Source: BQWY01 sp046351095
Lineage (GTDB): Bacteria > Nitrospirota > Nitrospiria > Nitrospirales > Nitrospiraceae
Assembly (NCBI GenBank): GCA_046351095.1
Contig: JAXLZC010000001.1
Coordinates: 2,728,001 to 2,792,000, forward strand
Reading direction: 5' to 3'
DNA: 64,000 nt
How positions within the stretch are numbered: the first letter of the stretch is position 1; every line of letters starts with the position of its first letter. The notes under the pieces are model-generated. The model saw only the letters and a program-made list of their open reading frames with translations, had not been told where the DNA came from and ran no database searches. Below are positions 47,012 to 55,873 of the stretch, in pieces. Position numbers and translations under genes: made by a program.

Positions 47012-48169
47012 ATGTTGCCGCGCACGTTACATGACGGGGCGAAAGATGGTTTGGATGCGTTGGAGCCGTTGGATCCGACGCAGATCGATTCGTTTACGGA
47101 TTTGCTCGCCGCGATGCGGAAGACTGCGTTCGGCGGTCGCCGTCTCGGCGAAGCGTTCGATGTGTTGTGTGCGATGGTCGAAGACCCCGACTGCACGGTC
47201 GTGCTGACGCTGTCCGGCGCCATGACGATCGCCAAGATGGGGAAGATCATCAGCCAGATGATCGACGAGGGGATGGTGCAGATGATCGTCTCGACCGGCG
47301 CGCTCGTCGCGCATGGATTGAGCGAGTCGACCGGCAAGACGCACTATCGTCACGATCCGGCGATGGACGACGAAGAGTTGTTCAGCAAGGGCTACAACCG
47401 CGTGTACGACACGCTCGAAATGGAATCGAACCTCAACTACGTCGAGCACGTCGTCACGGAAACGCTCGGACGTATGGACATGAGCCTGCCGTTGTCGTCC
47501 GAACGGCTGACGTACGAAGTCGGCAAGACGCTGCATCGAGAATTTCCCGGTCCCGGCATTTTGAAGAGCGCGTACGAAAAAAAGGTCCCAGTGTTTATCC
47601 CGGCCTTTACTGACTCCGAAATGGGCCTGGATGTCGGCATCTGGGCGATGCGGAAGTATTTGGCCGAGGCCAAGAAAGTCTCGGATAAAAAACTCGGCGA
47701 TGCCGGCGTGCGGCGCGCGTTGCACAAGTTTTATCCGTCGTTTAATCCGTACCTCGACCTCAATAGTTATACCGACCGCATCATGGCCTCCAAACGCCTC
47801 GGGATTTTTACGATCGGCGGCGGCGTCCCGCGCAACTGGGCGCAGCAGGTCGGGCCGTATGTGGAGATCGGCAATTTGCGATTGGGGCTCGATGTTGCGC
47901 CGCCACGCTTCCAGTACGGGGTCCGTATTTGCCCGGAGCCGGACTATTGGGGCGGTTTGAGCGGTTGCACCTATCAGGAAGGGATCTCCTGGGGGAAATT
48001 CGTTCCGCCGGGAGACGGCGGACGATTTGCGGAAGTGTTGAGCGATGCCACCGTCGTGTGGCCGCTGCTGATGAAGGGCTTGCTCGAACGGAAACGGCGG
48101 CGCGCCTCGTCCCGTCGATCCGGACCGGCGACTCGTCGCACAGCCCGCGGCAGAAAGGCTAAGGCCTAA
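47012..48169 (+). CDS. Deoxyhypusine-synthase-like NAD-dependent polyamine enzyme
   Basis: The product (385 aa from ATG 47012) belongs to the deoxyhypusine synthase family, which transfers the aminobutyl group of spermidine using NAD. NAD-fold segments are LTLSGAMTIAKMGKIISQM and MIVSTGALVAHGL; KVPVFIPAFTDSEMG and EGISWGKF near the C-terminus are also typical. Bacteria lack eIF5A, so it more likely makes a polyamine such as homospermidine. The lysine that forms the enzyme imine (G-G-G-V-V-K in human) is arginine here (GGGVPRNWAQQ, Arg274). Polyamine genes pdaD and speB lie 3-5 kb downstream on the same strand. The last 25 residues are a basic tail. Confidence 0.82.
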   Translation: MLPRTLHDGAKDGLDALEPLDPTQIDSFTDLLAAMRKTAFGGRRLGEAFDVLCAMVEDPDCTVVLTLSGAMTIAKMGKIISQMIDEGMVQMIVSTGALVAHGLSESTGKTHYRHDPAMDDEELFSKGYNRVYDTLEMESNLNYVEHVVTETLGRMDMSLPLSSERLTYEVGKTLHREFPGPGILKSAYEKKVPVFIPAFTDSEMGLDVGIWAMRKYLAEAKKVSDKKLGDAGVRRALHKFYPSFNPYLDLNSYTDRIMASKRLGIFTIGGGVPRNWAQQVGPYVEIGNLRLGLDVAPPRFQYGVRICPEPDYWGGLSGCTYQEGISWGKFVPPGDGGRFAEVLSDATVVWPLLMKGLLERKRRRASSRRSGPATRRTARGRKAKA

Positions 48170-48173
48170 GCCC

Positions 48174-48905
48174 GTGATCACCTCTGGATTGTCCCCGCGT
48201 CCGCGTCAGGCTCGTGTCGCACGACTTCGCGGAGCCGTACTGGGCTTCGGTGTGTTGGCCGCTGCGCTCTTATCGGCGGTCGTCGATGTCGGCGCGTTCC
48301 GCGACGACGCGCGGGTGCGGGGTAATCCCGATGCGCCCGTCACGATCATCGAATATTCCGATTTCACCTGCGGGTTCTGCGCCAAGTTTTTCCGCGAGAC
48401 CTGGCCGATGATCCAGGCGCGGTACGTCGATACCGGCAAGGTCCGGTATTACTACCGAGATTTTCCGCGCGCCGACCAAGGCCCCGGCGTGGCCGGGTCG
48501 TTGGCCTCGCGGTGCGCAGGCGAGCAAGGCAAGTTCTGGCCGATGCACGACCGGCTTTTTTCGCCCGGCGCGGAGTTGGACATGATGGGGCTCATGCGCG
48601 ACGCGAAGCAGCTTGGCCTCGACGACAAAAAATTTCAAGGGTGCCTGCGCGACGGCGCGTACATCGACGCCATCTTTGCCGACCGCGAGGAAGGCCGGCG
48701 CTGGGGCTTTCGCGGCACACCGGGCTTCGTGATTCTGCATTCGCACGACATGAGCGGGCGGCAGACGGCGCCCATCACGGTGCCGGGTGCGTTCCCGTTC
48801 GACGTGTTCCAAACCCAGATCGAAGAGTTGTTGCAGAAGGCGCCAGCCGGAGGCAGTCGGCAATCGTCGCAAACGTCGCCGTCCCCGACGGCGTACGTTC
48901 GGTAG
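48174..48905 (+). CDS. Exported DsbA-family thioredoxin-fold protein
   Basis: The product (243 aa, GTG start four bases after the previous stop) has an N-terminal membrane segment (AVLGFGVLAAALLSAVVDVG). EYSDFTCGFCAKFFRETWP carries the redox C-G-F-C active site, as in DsbA/BdbD-type thiol oxidoreductases, and RGTPGFVIL holds the cis-proline. Residues after 220 are a Ser/Gln-rich tail. It is translationally close to the deoxyhypusine-synthase-like gene, but a functional link is not obvious. Confidence 0.85.
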   Translation: MITSGLSPRPRQARVARLRGAVLGFGVLAAALLSAVVDVGAFRDDARVRGNPDAPVTIIEYSDFTCGFCAKFFRETWPMIQARYVDTGKVRYYYRDFPRADQGPGVAGSLASRCAGEQGKFWPMHDRLFSPGAELDMMGLMRDAKQLGLDDKKFQGCLRDGAYIDAIFADREEGRRWGFRGTPGFVILHSHDMSGRQTAPITVPGAFPFDVFQTQIEELLQKAPAGGSRQSSQTSPSPTAYVR

Positions 48906-48963
48906 GGCCGGGCAGCGGATCCCGGCACGTTCTCCATCGTTGTGGATGACCAGGGAGGGAGCG

Positions 48964-49221
48964 ATGGCCAGTACACAAACGTTTTGGCAGGTTCCTGCAA
49001 ATCCGGGCGATGCCGACTTGTGGGTCTGCATGTCGTGCCTCGGCGAGGTCTACTGGCGGAAGGTGCCTCGGCCGGACTGTCCGTCCTGTCATGGGGTGTC
49101 TACGTACGAGCATTTTACGTTGGCCGCCGTCCAAGATTGGGGTACGGCCGACTTGATCGCCAAGGCGACCGCCGCCGCCTCTGGGGCGACGTCTACCGTC
49201 TCCGCGGCCGGTCCGGCCTAA
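48964..49221 (+). CDS. Small zinc-ribbon protein, 85 aa
   Basis: The product starts at ATG 48964 after GGGAGGGAGCG. WVCMSCLGEVYWRKV followed by DCPSCHGVSTYEHF gives two Cys-X2-Cys pairs about 14 residues apart, which should bind one zinc or a rubredoxin-like iron. The C-terminus is alanine-rich. I cannot assign a function. It lies between the DsbA-like and aldehyde dehydrogenase genes on the same strand, 28 bases before the latter. Confidence 0.7.
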   Translation: MASTQTFWQVPANPGDADLWVCMSCLGEVYWRKVPRPDCPSCHGVSTYEHFTLAAVQDWGTADLIAKATAAASGATSTVSAAGPA

Positions 49222-49249
49222 GCGTGTCGCCAGTGGAGGAATCCCATCG

Positions 49250-50689
49250 GTGAGCGCGCCTCGACCGTTGGTGATCGGCACCCGCCGCGTCACGACATCC
49301 CTGTTCGACACCATTCGAAATCCGTACAACGGCGAGACGATCGCACAGGTCTGCCTTGCGGACGATGCCGCGGCGGAATCCGCCGTGTTGTCCACGCAGG
49401 AGGCGTCCCGTGCGATGGCGCGGCTGCCCGCGTATGCGCGCGCGCAGGCCTGCGAGACCATCGCGCAGCAGTTGCGCGCACGGCAGGACGAGATCGCCGC
49501 CCTCATGGTCGCGGAAGCCGGCAAGCCGATTGCGGACGCGCGACGCGAGGTCGGCCGCGCCGTGCAGACCTTCATCGTCGCAGCGGAGGAAGCCAAGCGG
49601 TTGGGCGGCGATGTCATTCCGCTCGACTGGACGCCCGGACTCGATCATTACGTCGGTCTGTCGCGCCGCGTGCCCATCGGTCCCATCCTCGGGATCACGC
49701 CGTTTAATTTTCCGCTCAATCTCGTCGTGCATAAGGTGGCGCCCGCATTGGCCGCGGGGAACGCGATCCTCATTAAACCCGCGCCGCAAACGCCGCTGAC
49801 CGCGCTGTTGCTCGGGGAGATCGTCGCAGGTGTGGGGTTGCCGCCCGGCGCCCTCAATGTCGTGCCGTGTGACAACCGCATTGCCCAACGTTTCGTCGAG
49901 GACGACCGCTTCAAAATTTTGAGTTTCACCGGCAGCGCCGCGGTCGGCTGGATGTTGAAGGCCAAGGCTGGGAAAAAGCGCGTGCTACTCGAATTGGGCG
50001 GCAATGCCGGCGTGATCATCGAGCCCGATGCGGATCTCGCCTACGCCGCCAAACGATGTGCCGCCGGCGGATTTGGCTATGCCGGGCAAACCTGTATTTC
50101 CGTCCAGCGCGTGCTGGTCCACGCGTCGATTCGCGAACGCTTCACCGAATTGTTGCTGAACGAAGTGCGGGCGCTGAAAGCGGGCGATCCCACGAAGGCG
50201 GACACGGTCGTCGGTCCGGTCATCAACGACGCGGCCGCGCAACGGATTGCCTCGTGGATCGACGATGCGGCGGCGCACGGCGCGCGCCTCTTGTTGGGCG
50301 GCGCCCGTCACGGGACGGTGGTGGATGCTGCGGTGGTGGCCGATGTGCCGGCGGACCGCAAACTCTCCTGCGAAGAAGTGTTCGGGCCGGTTGTGACGGT
50401 CGCCGCCTACGAACGATTCGACGAGGCGCTGGCGCGGCTCAACGATTCGCCCTACGGTTTGCAAGCGGGTGTCTTTACGCGCGACGTGCACAAGATTTTT
50501 CAGGCCTATCGTGAGTTGGAAGTCGGTGCGGTGTTGGCCAACGAGATTCCGACGTTCCGCGCGGACCACATGCCGTACGGCGGCGTGAAGGATTCCGGGC
50601 TGGGGCGTGAAGGGGTCCGTTCGGCGATGGAAGAAATGACCGAATTGCGGTTGCTGATTCTTAACCTGCCCGAAACACCGACATCATAA
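49250..50689 (+). CDS. NAD(P)-dependent aldehyde dehydrogenase
   Basis: The product (479 aa, GTG start) is a canonical aldehyde dehydrogenase. GITPFNFPLNLVVHKVAPAL, LSFTGSAAVGW, LELGGNAGVII with the general-base Glu, and GYAGQTCISVQRV with the catalytic Cys are present; EEVFGPVVTV and PYGGVKDSGLGREG follow. The sequence resembles lactaldehyde/glyceraldehyde-3-phosphate (non-phosphorylating) type enzymes. Because pdaD and speB follow, it could oxidise an aminoaldehyde in polyamine turnover, but its substrate cannot be read from the sequence. Confidence 0.85.
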   Translation: MSAPRPLVIGTRRVTTSLFDTIRNPYNGETIAQVCLADDAAAESAVLSTQEASRAMARLPAYARAQACETIAQQLRARQDEIAALMVAEAGKPIADARREVGRAVQTFIVAAEEAKRLGGDVIPLDWTPGLDHYVGLSRRVPIGPILGITPFNFPLNLVVHKVAPALAAGNAILIKPAPQTPLTALLLGEIVAGVGLPPGALNVVPCDNRIAQRFVEDDRFKILSFTGSAAVGWMLKAKAGKKRVLLELGGNAGVIIEPDADLAYAAKRCAAGGFGYAGQTCISVQRVLVHASIRERFTELLLNEVRALKAGDPTKADTVVGPVINDAAAQRIASWIDDAAAHGARLLLGGARHGTVVDAAVVADVPADRKLSCEEVFGPVVTVAAYERFDEALARLNDSPYGLQAGVFTRDVHKIFQAYRELEVGAVLANEIPTFRADHMPYGGVKDSGLGREGVRSAMEEMTELRLLILNLPETPTS

Positions 50690-50862
50690 GATGCGCGGGA
50701 TGTAGGCGCCGGTCGGCTGCTGAAAAAGTTGCGAAACATGGGGCAAGTTGATACAAATGCCCACCGTGTGCGGTCGCAACGTGTCGGCGACAGGGCGCAC
50801 AGGCATAGATGGTCCAGAGGAGAGTGCTCCGCACGTCGGAGCGACTCGGGAGAAGGGGGAAT

Positions 50863-51429
50863 ATGGTTCCTACACATTTGTTCTTAACCCGCGGCGTCGG
50901 CGTGCACCGCGAAAAGCTGGCCTCGTTCGAGCAAGCGCTCCGCTCGGCGGGTGTGGCCTACTGCAACCTCGTCAGCGTCTCCTCCATCTTGCCCCCGGAT
51001 TGCAAAATCGTCCCGCGGAAGCGCGGCGAACAACTCCTGAACCCCGGTGAAATTACGTTCTGCGTCATGGCGCGGTCGGAAACGAACGAGCGCAATCGCC
51101 TTGTCTCCGCATCCATCGGGTTGGCGATCCCGACGGATCGGCACTCCTACGGATACTTGTCCGAACACCATGCGCACGGCGAGACCGACGAAGAGACGGG
51201 CGAATATACCGAAGACTTGGCGGCGCAGATGTTGGCCACCACCTTGGGCGTCGAGTTCGATCCGAATTCGGCGTGGAAAGAGCGCGAGCAAGTCTTCAAG
51301 ATGGGCGGCAAGATCGTCCGCACGTTGAACAATACGCAGTCCGCCATCGGCAAGGCCGACCGTTGGACGACGGTCGTGGCGTTGGCCGTCTTCATTCCGC
51401 CGGAAAATCTTCCCAAGCGTCGCAGCTAA
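50863..51429 (+). CDS. pdaD: Pyruvoyl-dependent arginine decarboxylase
   Basis: The product (188 aa from ATG 50863) converts arginine to agmatine. The proenzyme cleaves itself at a Ser-Ser bond to make the pyruvoyl cofactor: NLVSVSSILPPDC has the expected site at Ser40-Ser41. Other typical segments are FLTRGVGVHREKL, GLAIPTDRHSYGYLSEHHAH and FKMGGKIVRTLNNTQ. The family is best known from archaea, with homologues in chlamydiae and some other bacteria. Agmatinase is encoded 91 bases downstream. Confidence 0.92.
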   Translation: MVPTHLFLTRGVGVHREKLASFEQALRSAGVAYCNLVSVSSILPPDCKIVPRKRGEQLLNPGEITFCVMARSETNERNRLVSASIGLAIPTDRHSYGYLSEHHAHGETDEETGEYTEDLAAQMLATTLGVEFDPNSAWKEREQVFKMGGKIVRTLNNTQSAIGKADRWTTVVALAVFIPPENLPKRRS

Positions 51430-51520
51430 CGTGTCGCACGCACCGGCGCCGTCGTAGAGTCGGCTGCGCCGGTGCGCACGATGCCATCGGCCTTGCGCGG
51501 CCTTCTTCTGGACCATCAGC

Positions 51521-52456
51521 ATGACATTGCCATCTGGGTGGCTCGGTCTTTCCGATAATTTCCTCGGCCTCGATCTGCCCTGGTGCGATCCGGCGACCGC
51601 CGGCGTCCACATCTTGCCGGCGCCGTACGAACATACCTCCAGCTACATTCTCGGCTCCGACCATGGCCCGGACGCACTGATCACGGCCTCGCAACAGGTC
51701 GAGCTCTACGACGAACAGTTGGATTGCGAGCCCTATCGGCAGTGGGGCGGCGTCGCCACGAAGTCGCCGTTGCAGTTGGACGGGAAAACGGACCAAGCCG
51801 CGGTCGACGCCATCGAAGCCTATGTCGCGCCGAGTGTAGCCGAGGGAAAGTTTGCCGTCACGTTGACCGGCGAACATACCGGCGCGTTGGGGGCGATCCG
51901 CGCGCATGCGAAGCGCTACCCAAACATGTGTGTGTTGCAGATCGATGCACACGGCGATTTGCGCCACGCGTACCAAGGCAATCTGTACAGTCACGCCAGC
52001 GTGATGGCGCGTGTGGTCGGCGACGGGTTGCCGCTGGTGCAGGTCGGTGTGCGTTCGGTCTGTCCCGAAGAAGTCGAGCTGATGCAGAAGACGCCGAGTA
52101 TCTCGACGTTTTTCGCCGCGACCATCCTCGATCCGATGGGACGCTACGAAGGGCGCGCCGCGCGCTGGATTCCGGATGTGGTGGCCGCCTGTCGCGGCCC
52201 TGTGTACCTGACGTTCGATTGCGACGGGCTCGATCCCTCGATCGTCCCGGCGCTCGGTACGCCCGAGCCGGGCGGCCTGACCTGGTACGACACGTTGAAC
52301 TTGATGCGCGCGTTGGCCGCCGGTTCCGGCATCGTCGGCATGGACGTCAGCGAGATCGCGCCGATCGAAGGATTTGTCGCGCCGCAGTTTTCCATCGCTC
52401 GTTTGATCTATCGCATCCTCGGGATCGTGCAGGCCAATCGTTCGACCAAACGGTAA
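51521..52456 (+). CDS. speB: Agmatinase
   Basis: The product (311 aa) is a ureohydrolase that splits agmatine into putrescine and urea at a dimanganese centre. Metal ligands are seen in LTGEHTGALG, LQIDAHGDLRH and LTFDCDGLDPSIVPA; GMDVSEIAPIEG is also typical. The first motif has T-G-E-H instead of G-G-E/D-H. It follows pdaD, so the two genes form a complete arginine-to-putrescine route. Confidence 0.9.
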   Translation: MTLPSGWLGLSDNFLGLDLPWCDPATAGVHILPAPYEHTSSYILGSDHGPDALITASQQVELYDEQLDCEPYRQWGGVATKSPLQLDGKTDQAAVDAIEAYVAPSVAEGKFAVTLTGEHTGALGAIRAHAKRYPNMCVLQIDAHGDLRHAYQGNLYSHASVMARVVGDGLPLVQVGVRSVCPEEVELMQKTPSISTFFAATILDPMGRYEGRAARWIPDVVAACRGPVYLTFDCDGLDPSIVPALGTPEPGGLTWYDTLNLMRALAAGSGIVGMDVSEIAPIEGFVAPQFSIARLIYRILGIVQANRSTKR

Positions 52457-52514
52457 CGCGAGTGCGCGTTGCCGCGTGAACCGCCGACCTCGTCATTGCC
52501 GCTCCACACCAGTC

Positions 52515-53261
52515 ATGTCTCACGATTCCACTCCACGCGACGCTGCCGACACGATCCGTATCAATAAGTTTTTCACCGAACACGGCATCACGTCGCGGCG
52601 CGGTGCGGATCGCCTCGTCGAAGAGGGTCGGGTCACCATCAACGGGCGACGCGCCGTCTTGGGCGATGTCGTCAGCCGCCGGGACGAAATCGCGCTGGAC
52701 GGGAAAGTTCAGCCCTGGGGACAGGCGCGCGTCTACATCAAGTATCACAAGCCCACCGGCATCACGACCACGAGCGAGGCGCATGTCGAAGGCAACATCA
52801 TCGCGGCCATCGGCCACCCGGAGCGTATTTTCCCCATCGGACGACTCGATAAGGATTCGTCGGGATTGATCCTGTTGACGAACGACGGCGACCTCGTGAA
52901 CGAGGTGCTGCGTGTCGAACACGGGCATGAACGCGAGTATCGCGTGGAAGTCAATCGCCCGATTGCGCCGGGCTTCGTCGAGCGGATGTCGCGCGGGGTG
53001 ATGGTGTTGGGAAGCCTGACGCGACCCTGTACGGTGCGACAGATCGGCCCGCGTCGGTTTCAGATTATTTTGACGGAAGGGCGAAATCGCCAGATCCGCC
53101 GCATGTGCGAGGCGTTGGGTTATCAGGTCGTGGCCCTGCAGCGCACACGAATCATGCACCTGACGCTGGAGGGCTTGGCGTTGGGAACCTGGCAGGATCT
53201 CTCGTCGGCAGAACTGCGGGAATTACTCCGGGCGGTCGGGCGACCGGTCGGCGGCGCGTAA
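52515..53261 (+). CDS. rluF: 23S rRNA pseudouridine synthase, RluF/RsuA type
   Basis: The product (248 aa from ATG 52515) has an N-terminal S4 RNA-binding domain (RINKFFTEHGITSRRGADRL, VTINGR) and a pseudouridine synthase domain. The catalytic Asp lies in GRLDKDSSGLILLTNDG, and KYHKPTGITTT and EGRNRQIRRMCEALGY are typical of the RsuA/RluB/RluE/RluF group. The RluF assignment within the group is by overall pattern and length; target base U2604 is inferred from E. coli. Confidence 0.82.
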   Translation: MSHDSTPRDAADTIRINKFFTEHGITSRRGADRLVEEGRVTINGRRAVLGDVVSRRDEIALDGKVQPWGQARVYIKYHKPTGITTTSEAHVEGNIIAAIGHPERIFPIGRLDKDSSGLILLTNDGDLVNEVLRVEHGHEREYRVEVNRPIAPGFVERMSRGVMVLGSLTRPCTVRQIGPRRFQIILTEGRNRQIRRMCEALGYQVVALQRTRIMHLTLEGLALGTWQDLSSAELRELLRAVGRPVGGA

Positions 53262-53296
53262 CGCTTTCCCTTCAGCACTCAGCACTCAAGACCACC

Positions 53297-54040
53297 TTAT
53301 CCCCGCGAGTGGGCCGTCGGCATGTCGGTGCGCCATTGCTTTTCGGCGGCCGGCGGGTTGGTTCGTTTCACGCCCATAAAAATATTGAGCGTCGCCAGGA
53401 ACAGGCTGCCGAAAAAGAGCAGCAGGCTGGTGGTGCGGATGGTTTTCGAGCCCTCGTCCCGCATGTCCTTCGCCACGTCCGCGATCGTTTCGAGCAAGCG
53501 GTCGAGCGCGATGCTCAACTGAATCATTTTCGGCCCGGCGTTTTCCGCCGCATGGGTTTCGGCGCGACGGCGAAATTCGGTGGCCTCCGCCTTCGACGGC
53601 GCCGTGTATTCTTGCACGAGGAGATCGATGGTTTTATTGGCGCTGTGAAAATAGTCGTCGAGGCTCAGACGCACGGCCTGCAAGTCTTCCGGCTCGCTTC
53701 GGCCGCTGCGGGACACACGCAAGCTGGCCGCGGAATAGCGGTCGATGCCGTGCTGAATTTTCGCCCGCAGTTCCGGCAGCGACGCCGTGATCCGTTCGAA
53801 ATCTTTCCGGTCTTCCGCTTCGAGCGCACGCAGAATCGTATTCCGATAGCGGACGGTGTCGGCCATGATGTGCGCCAAATCCGTCGCGCCCAACGTGTAC
53901 TCCGTGTACATGACGCGGAGGTCGGAGTCGATGGCGCCGAGCTCGCGTCCACCCACCCAGCCCAGTCCCAGAATCAAAAGGCTCAAGACAATGCGCGACC
54001 ACCCGAGTTCGCGCACCGAAAACCGTTCGCGTAGTGCCAT
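53297..54040 (-). CDS. Membrane protein with a four-helix-bundle (4HB_MCP-like) sensor domain, no output domain
   Basis: The product (247 aa) has two membrane helices (about residues 16-33 and 206-224) enclosing a periplasmic helical bundle rich in charged residues, as in the 4HB_MCP_1 ligand-binding region of chemoreceptors. HAMP and methyl-accepting or kinase domains are absent; only about 25 residues follow the second helix. It is the last gene of the HlyD-TolC-ABC operon, 9 bases after the ABC gene, so it may sense or regulate export. The function is inferred from context. Confidence 0.65.
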   Translation of the reverse strand: MALRERFSVRELGWSRIVLSLLILGLGWVGGRELGAIDSDLRVMYTEYTLGATDLAHIMADTVRYRNTILRALEAEDRKDFERITASLPELRAKIQHGIDRYSAASLRVSRSGRSEPEDLQAVRLSLDDYFHSANKTIDLLVQEYTAPSKAEATEFRRRAETHAAENAGPKMIQLSIALDRLLETIADVAKDMRDEGSKTIRTTSLLLFFGSLFLATLNIFMGVKRTNPPAAEKQWRTDMPTAHSRG

Positions 54041-54049
54041 GCCTATCCT

Positions 54050-55810
54050 TTATGCCTCGCAGACGATCTGGCGGTCGACGTAGGGCGTCATCGCCGGATC
54101 GGTGGTCACGAAAATAACGGACCAGGGTTCGTCCTTCGAACAGAGCCGCCGTAAAATGGTTTCGCGATGGATCGGCGGCAACGGATGCAAGAGCCCGTCG
54201 AGAATGACGACCTGCGGTCTGGTGATGATCGCGCGCGCGAGCAACATGCGTAAGATGCGCGAGTTCGAGAAGACCGCGCCGGGCGCCCGCACCGAACTTT
54301 TGATGCCTTCCGGCAGCGCATCGATTTCTTCTTCCAATTCGACGAACCGCAGCGCCCATCGCAAGTCGGCATACGGAATCGACGGACGGCCGAGCGTGAT
54401 GTTGTCCTCGACGGAGCCTTCGAACAACGACATCCGCGAGTCCAGCACGAAGCCGCGGCAATTGTTGATGGCGTCCATCTCCACGTGCCGGAGGTCCACG
54501 CCGTTGTAGCGCATTACGCCGCTGGTCGGCGTTTCCAATCCGGCAAGCACACGCGCCAACGAGGTTTTGGCCGCCTGGTTCGGTACGTGGAGGCTGATTT
54601 TTTCGCCCGGCATGATTTCCACGTCGCAGGGCCCGACGATGCGGCTGCCGTCTCTGTGACGGACCTCGACGTTGCTGGCGACGATCCGCAGCCCTTGGAC
54701 CGTCGGGTCGGGCAACGCCACCGGCACTTCGATCCGGTGTTCGTCCTTCGGCAGCGAGAACACAAAATCCAATTCGGTGAGCGCCGTGAGGAAATAAAAG
54801 AAGTACCCGGTTTTTTTAACCAACGAGTCGAAGCTGTAGATCAATTTGCCGACGACGACTTGGGCGGCGACGAGCTGACCGACGGTCAACTGTCCGGTGG
54901 AGACCAACCATCCCGCCGTCGCGATGACGCCGCCCTGTCCCAGCGCCTGCCAGAAGACCGAGCCGAGGTGTTGGCGCATCATCACCGAGAAGCGGCTACG
55001 CCGCGCTTCGATATAGCCGTCCAACAATTCGTCGGTGCGTTTCAGGAGGTACGGTTTACAGGTCGCCGACTTGAAGTGGAGGACGTTGTACGAAATTTCC
55101 TGGATCCAGTGGAGGATATCGTACTTCCATTGCGACATCTCGATCGTGGCCCGGAGTCCGCCCTGCGTCAGCAAAAACAGGACCGCCGCGCCGCCGCCCG
55201 TAAACACGACGTTAAAGCCGAGGAAAAACGGATGGTAGAACACGAGCAGCGTCATGCCGACGGCGCCGCCGATGACGACGTCGATCAAGTCGATCAAAAA
55301 CGCCGACAGCGCCCGCTGCATCAACACGGCTTCCGTGAAGAAATTGGCGTAGCGGGGGCGGAACGACCAGACTTGCACATCGGAGAGGTGCTGCGTCATG
55401 CCGAGTGCGACGCGGGCGAAGAGTCGGCGTTGCAGTGTCTCCTCCGCGTAGATCTGAAACCCGCGGAAGGCGCCGACGAACAACAGGCCGACGATGATGA
55501 TCAGCGTCAGCGTGACGATGGTCATCGGCTGCACGGCGAACGCGAACGTATTGACCAATTCCTGGACGGTCAACGGGACGATCAGGGAGAACAACCCGAT
55601 GGCGACGGAATAGGAGATGAGCAACCAGAGGATGCGCCGCTCCGTCTGCAACAGGACGCCGATGCGCGTGAGGAGATCCTTGATCCCCAGTTGCGGCATG
55701 TGGTCGTGTCCGGATGCGGCCATAACGTTGCTCAGGTCGAACGGTCCAGCGTCGTCCGTCTGCGATGCGGCGGTGGGGCGACGCCCCGCGCCGGGCACAG
55801 GCGGTAGCAC
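54050..55810 (-). CDS. ABC exporter-like protein with a degenerate nucleotide-binding domain
   Basis: The protein (up to 586 aa) has a six-helix ABC transmembrane domain (residues about 50-350) and a C-terminal region aligning with an ABC ATPase. The ATPase motifs are altered: Walker A reads VPNQAAKTS instead of G-x-x-G-x-G-K-S/T, the signature reads FSNSR instead of LSGGQ, Walker B ends ILDG without the catalytic Glu, and the H-loop reads VTTD. Operon partners are a HlyD adaptor and a TolC-like protein, the set for type I secretion. No peptidase domain is present. The start may be GTG 55810 or ATG 55723. Confidence 0.85.
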   Translation of the reverse strand: MLPPVPGAGRRPTAASQTDDAGPFDLSNVMAASGHDHMPQLGIKDLLTRIGVLLQTERRILWLLISYSVAIGLFSLIVPLTVQELVNTFAFAVQPMTIVTLTLIIIVGLLFVGAFRGFQIYAEETLQRRLFARVALGMTQHLSDVQVWSFRPRYANFFTEAVLMQRALSAFLIDLIDVVIGGAVGMTLLVFYHPFFLGFNVVFTGGGAAVLFLLTQGGLRATIEMSQWKYDILHWIQEISYNVLHFKSATCKPYLLKRTDELLDGYIEARRSRFSVMMRQHLGSVFWQALGQGGVIATAGWLVSTGQLTVGQLVAAQVVVGKLIYSFDSLVKKTGYFFYFLTALTELDFVFSLPKDEHRIEVPVALPDPTVQGLRIVASNVEVRHRDGSRIVGPCDVEIMPGEKISLHVPNQAAKTSLARVLAGLETPTSGVMRYNGVDLRHVEMDAINNCRGFVLDSRMSLFEGSVEDNITLGRPSIPYADLRWALRFVELEEEIDALPEGIKSSVRAPGAVFSNSRILRMLLARAIITRPQVVILDGLLHPLPPIHRETILRRLCSKDEPWSVIFVTTDPAMTPYVDRQIVCEA

Positions 55811-55873
55811 TCCCGACTACCGTATCAAACAGGCTGGGGAAATGCCACCGCCGACGCGTTTGTCGCCGGTGGA

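Noticed and set aside
47012..48169. Bona fide deoxyhypusine synthase acting on eIF5A
   Set aside because: Bacteria do not have eIF5A, and the essential Lys is Arg here; the context is polyamine synthesis.
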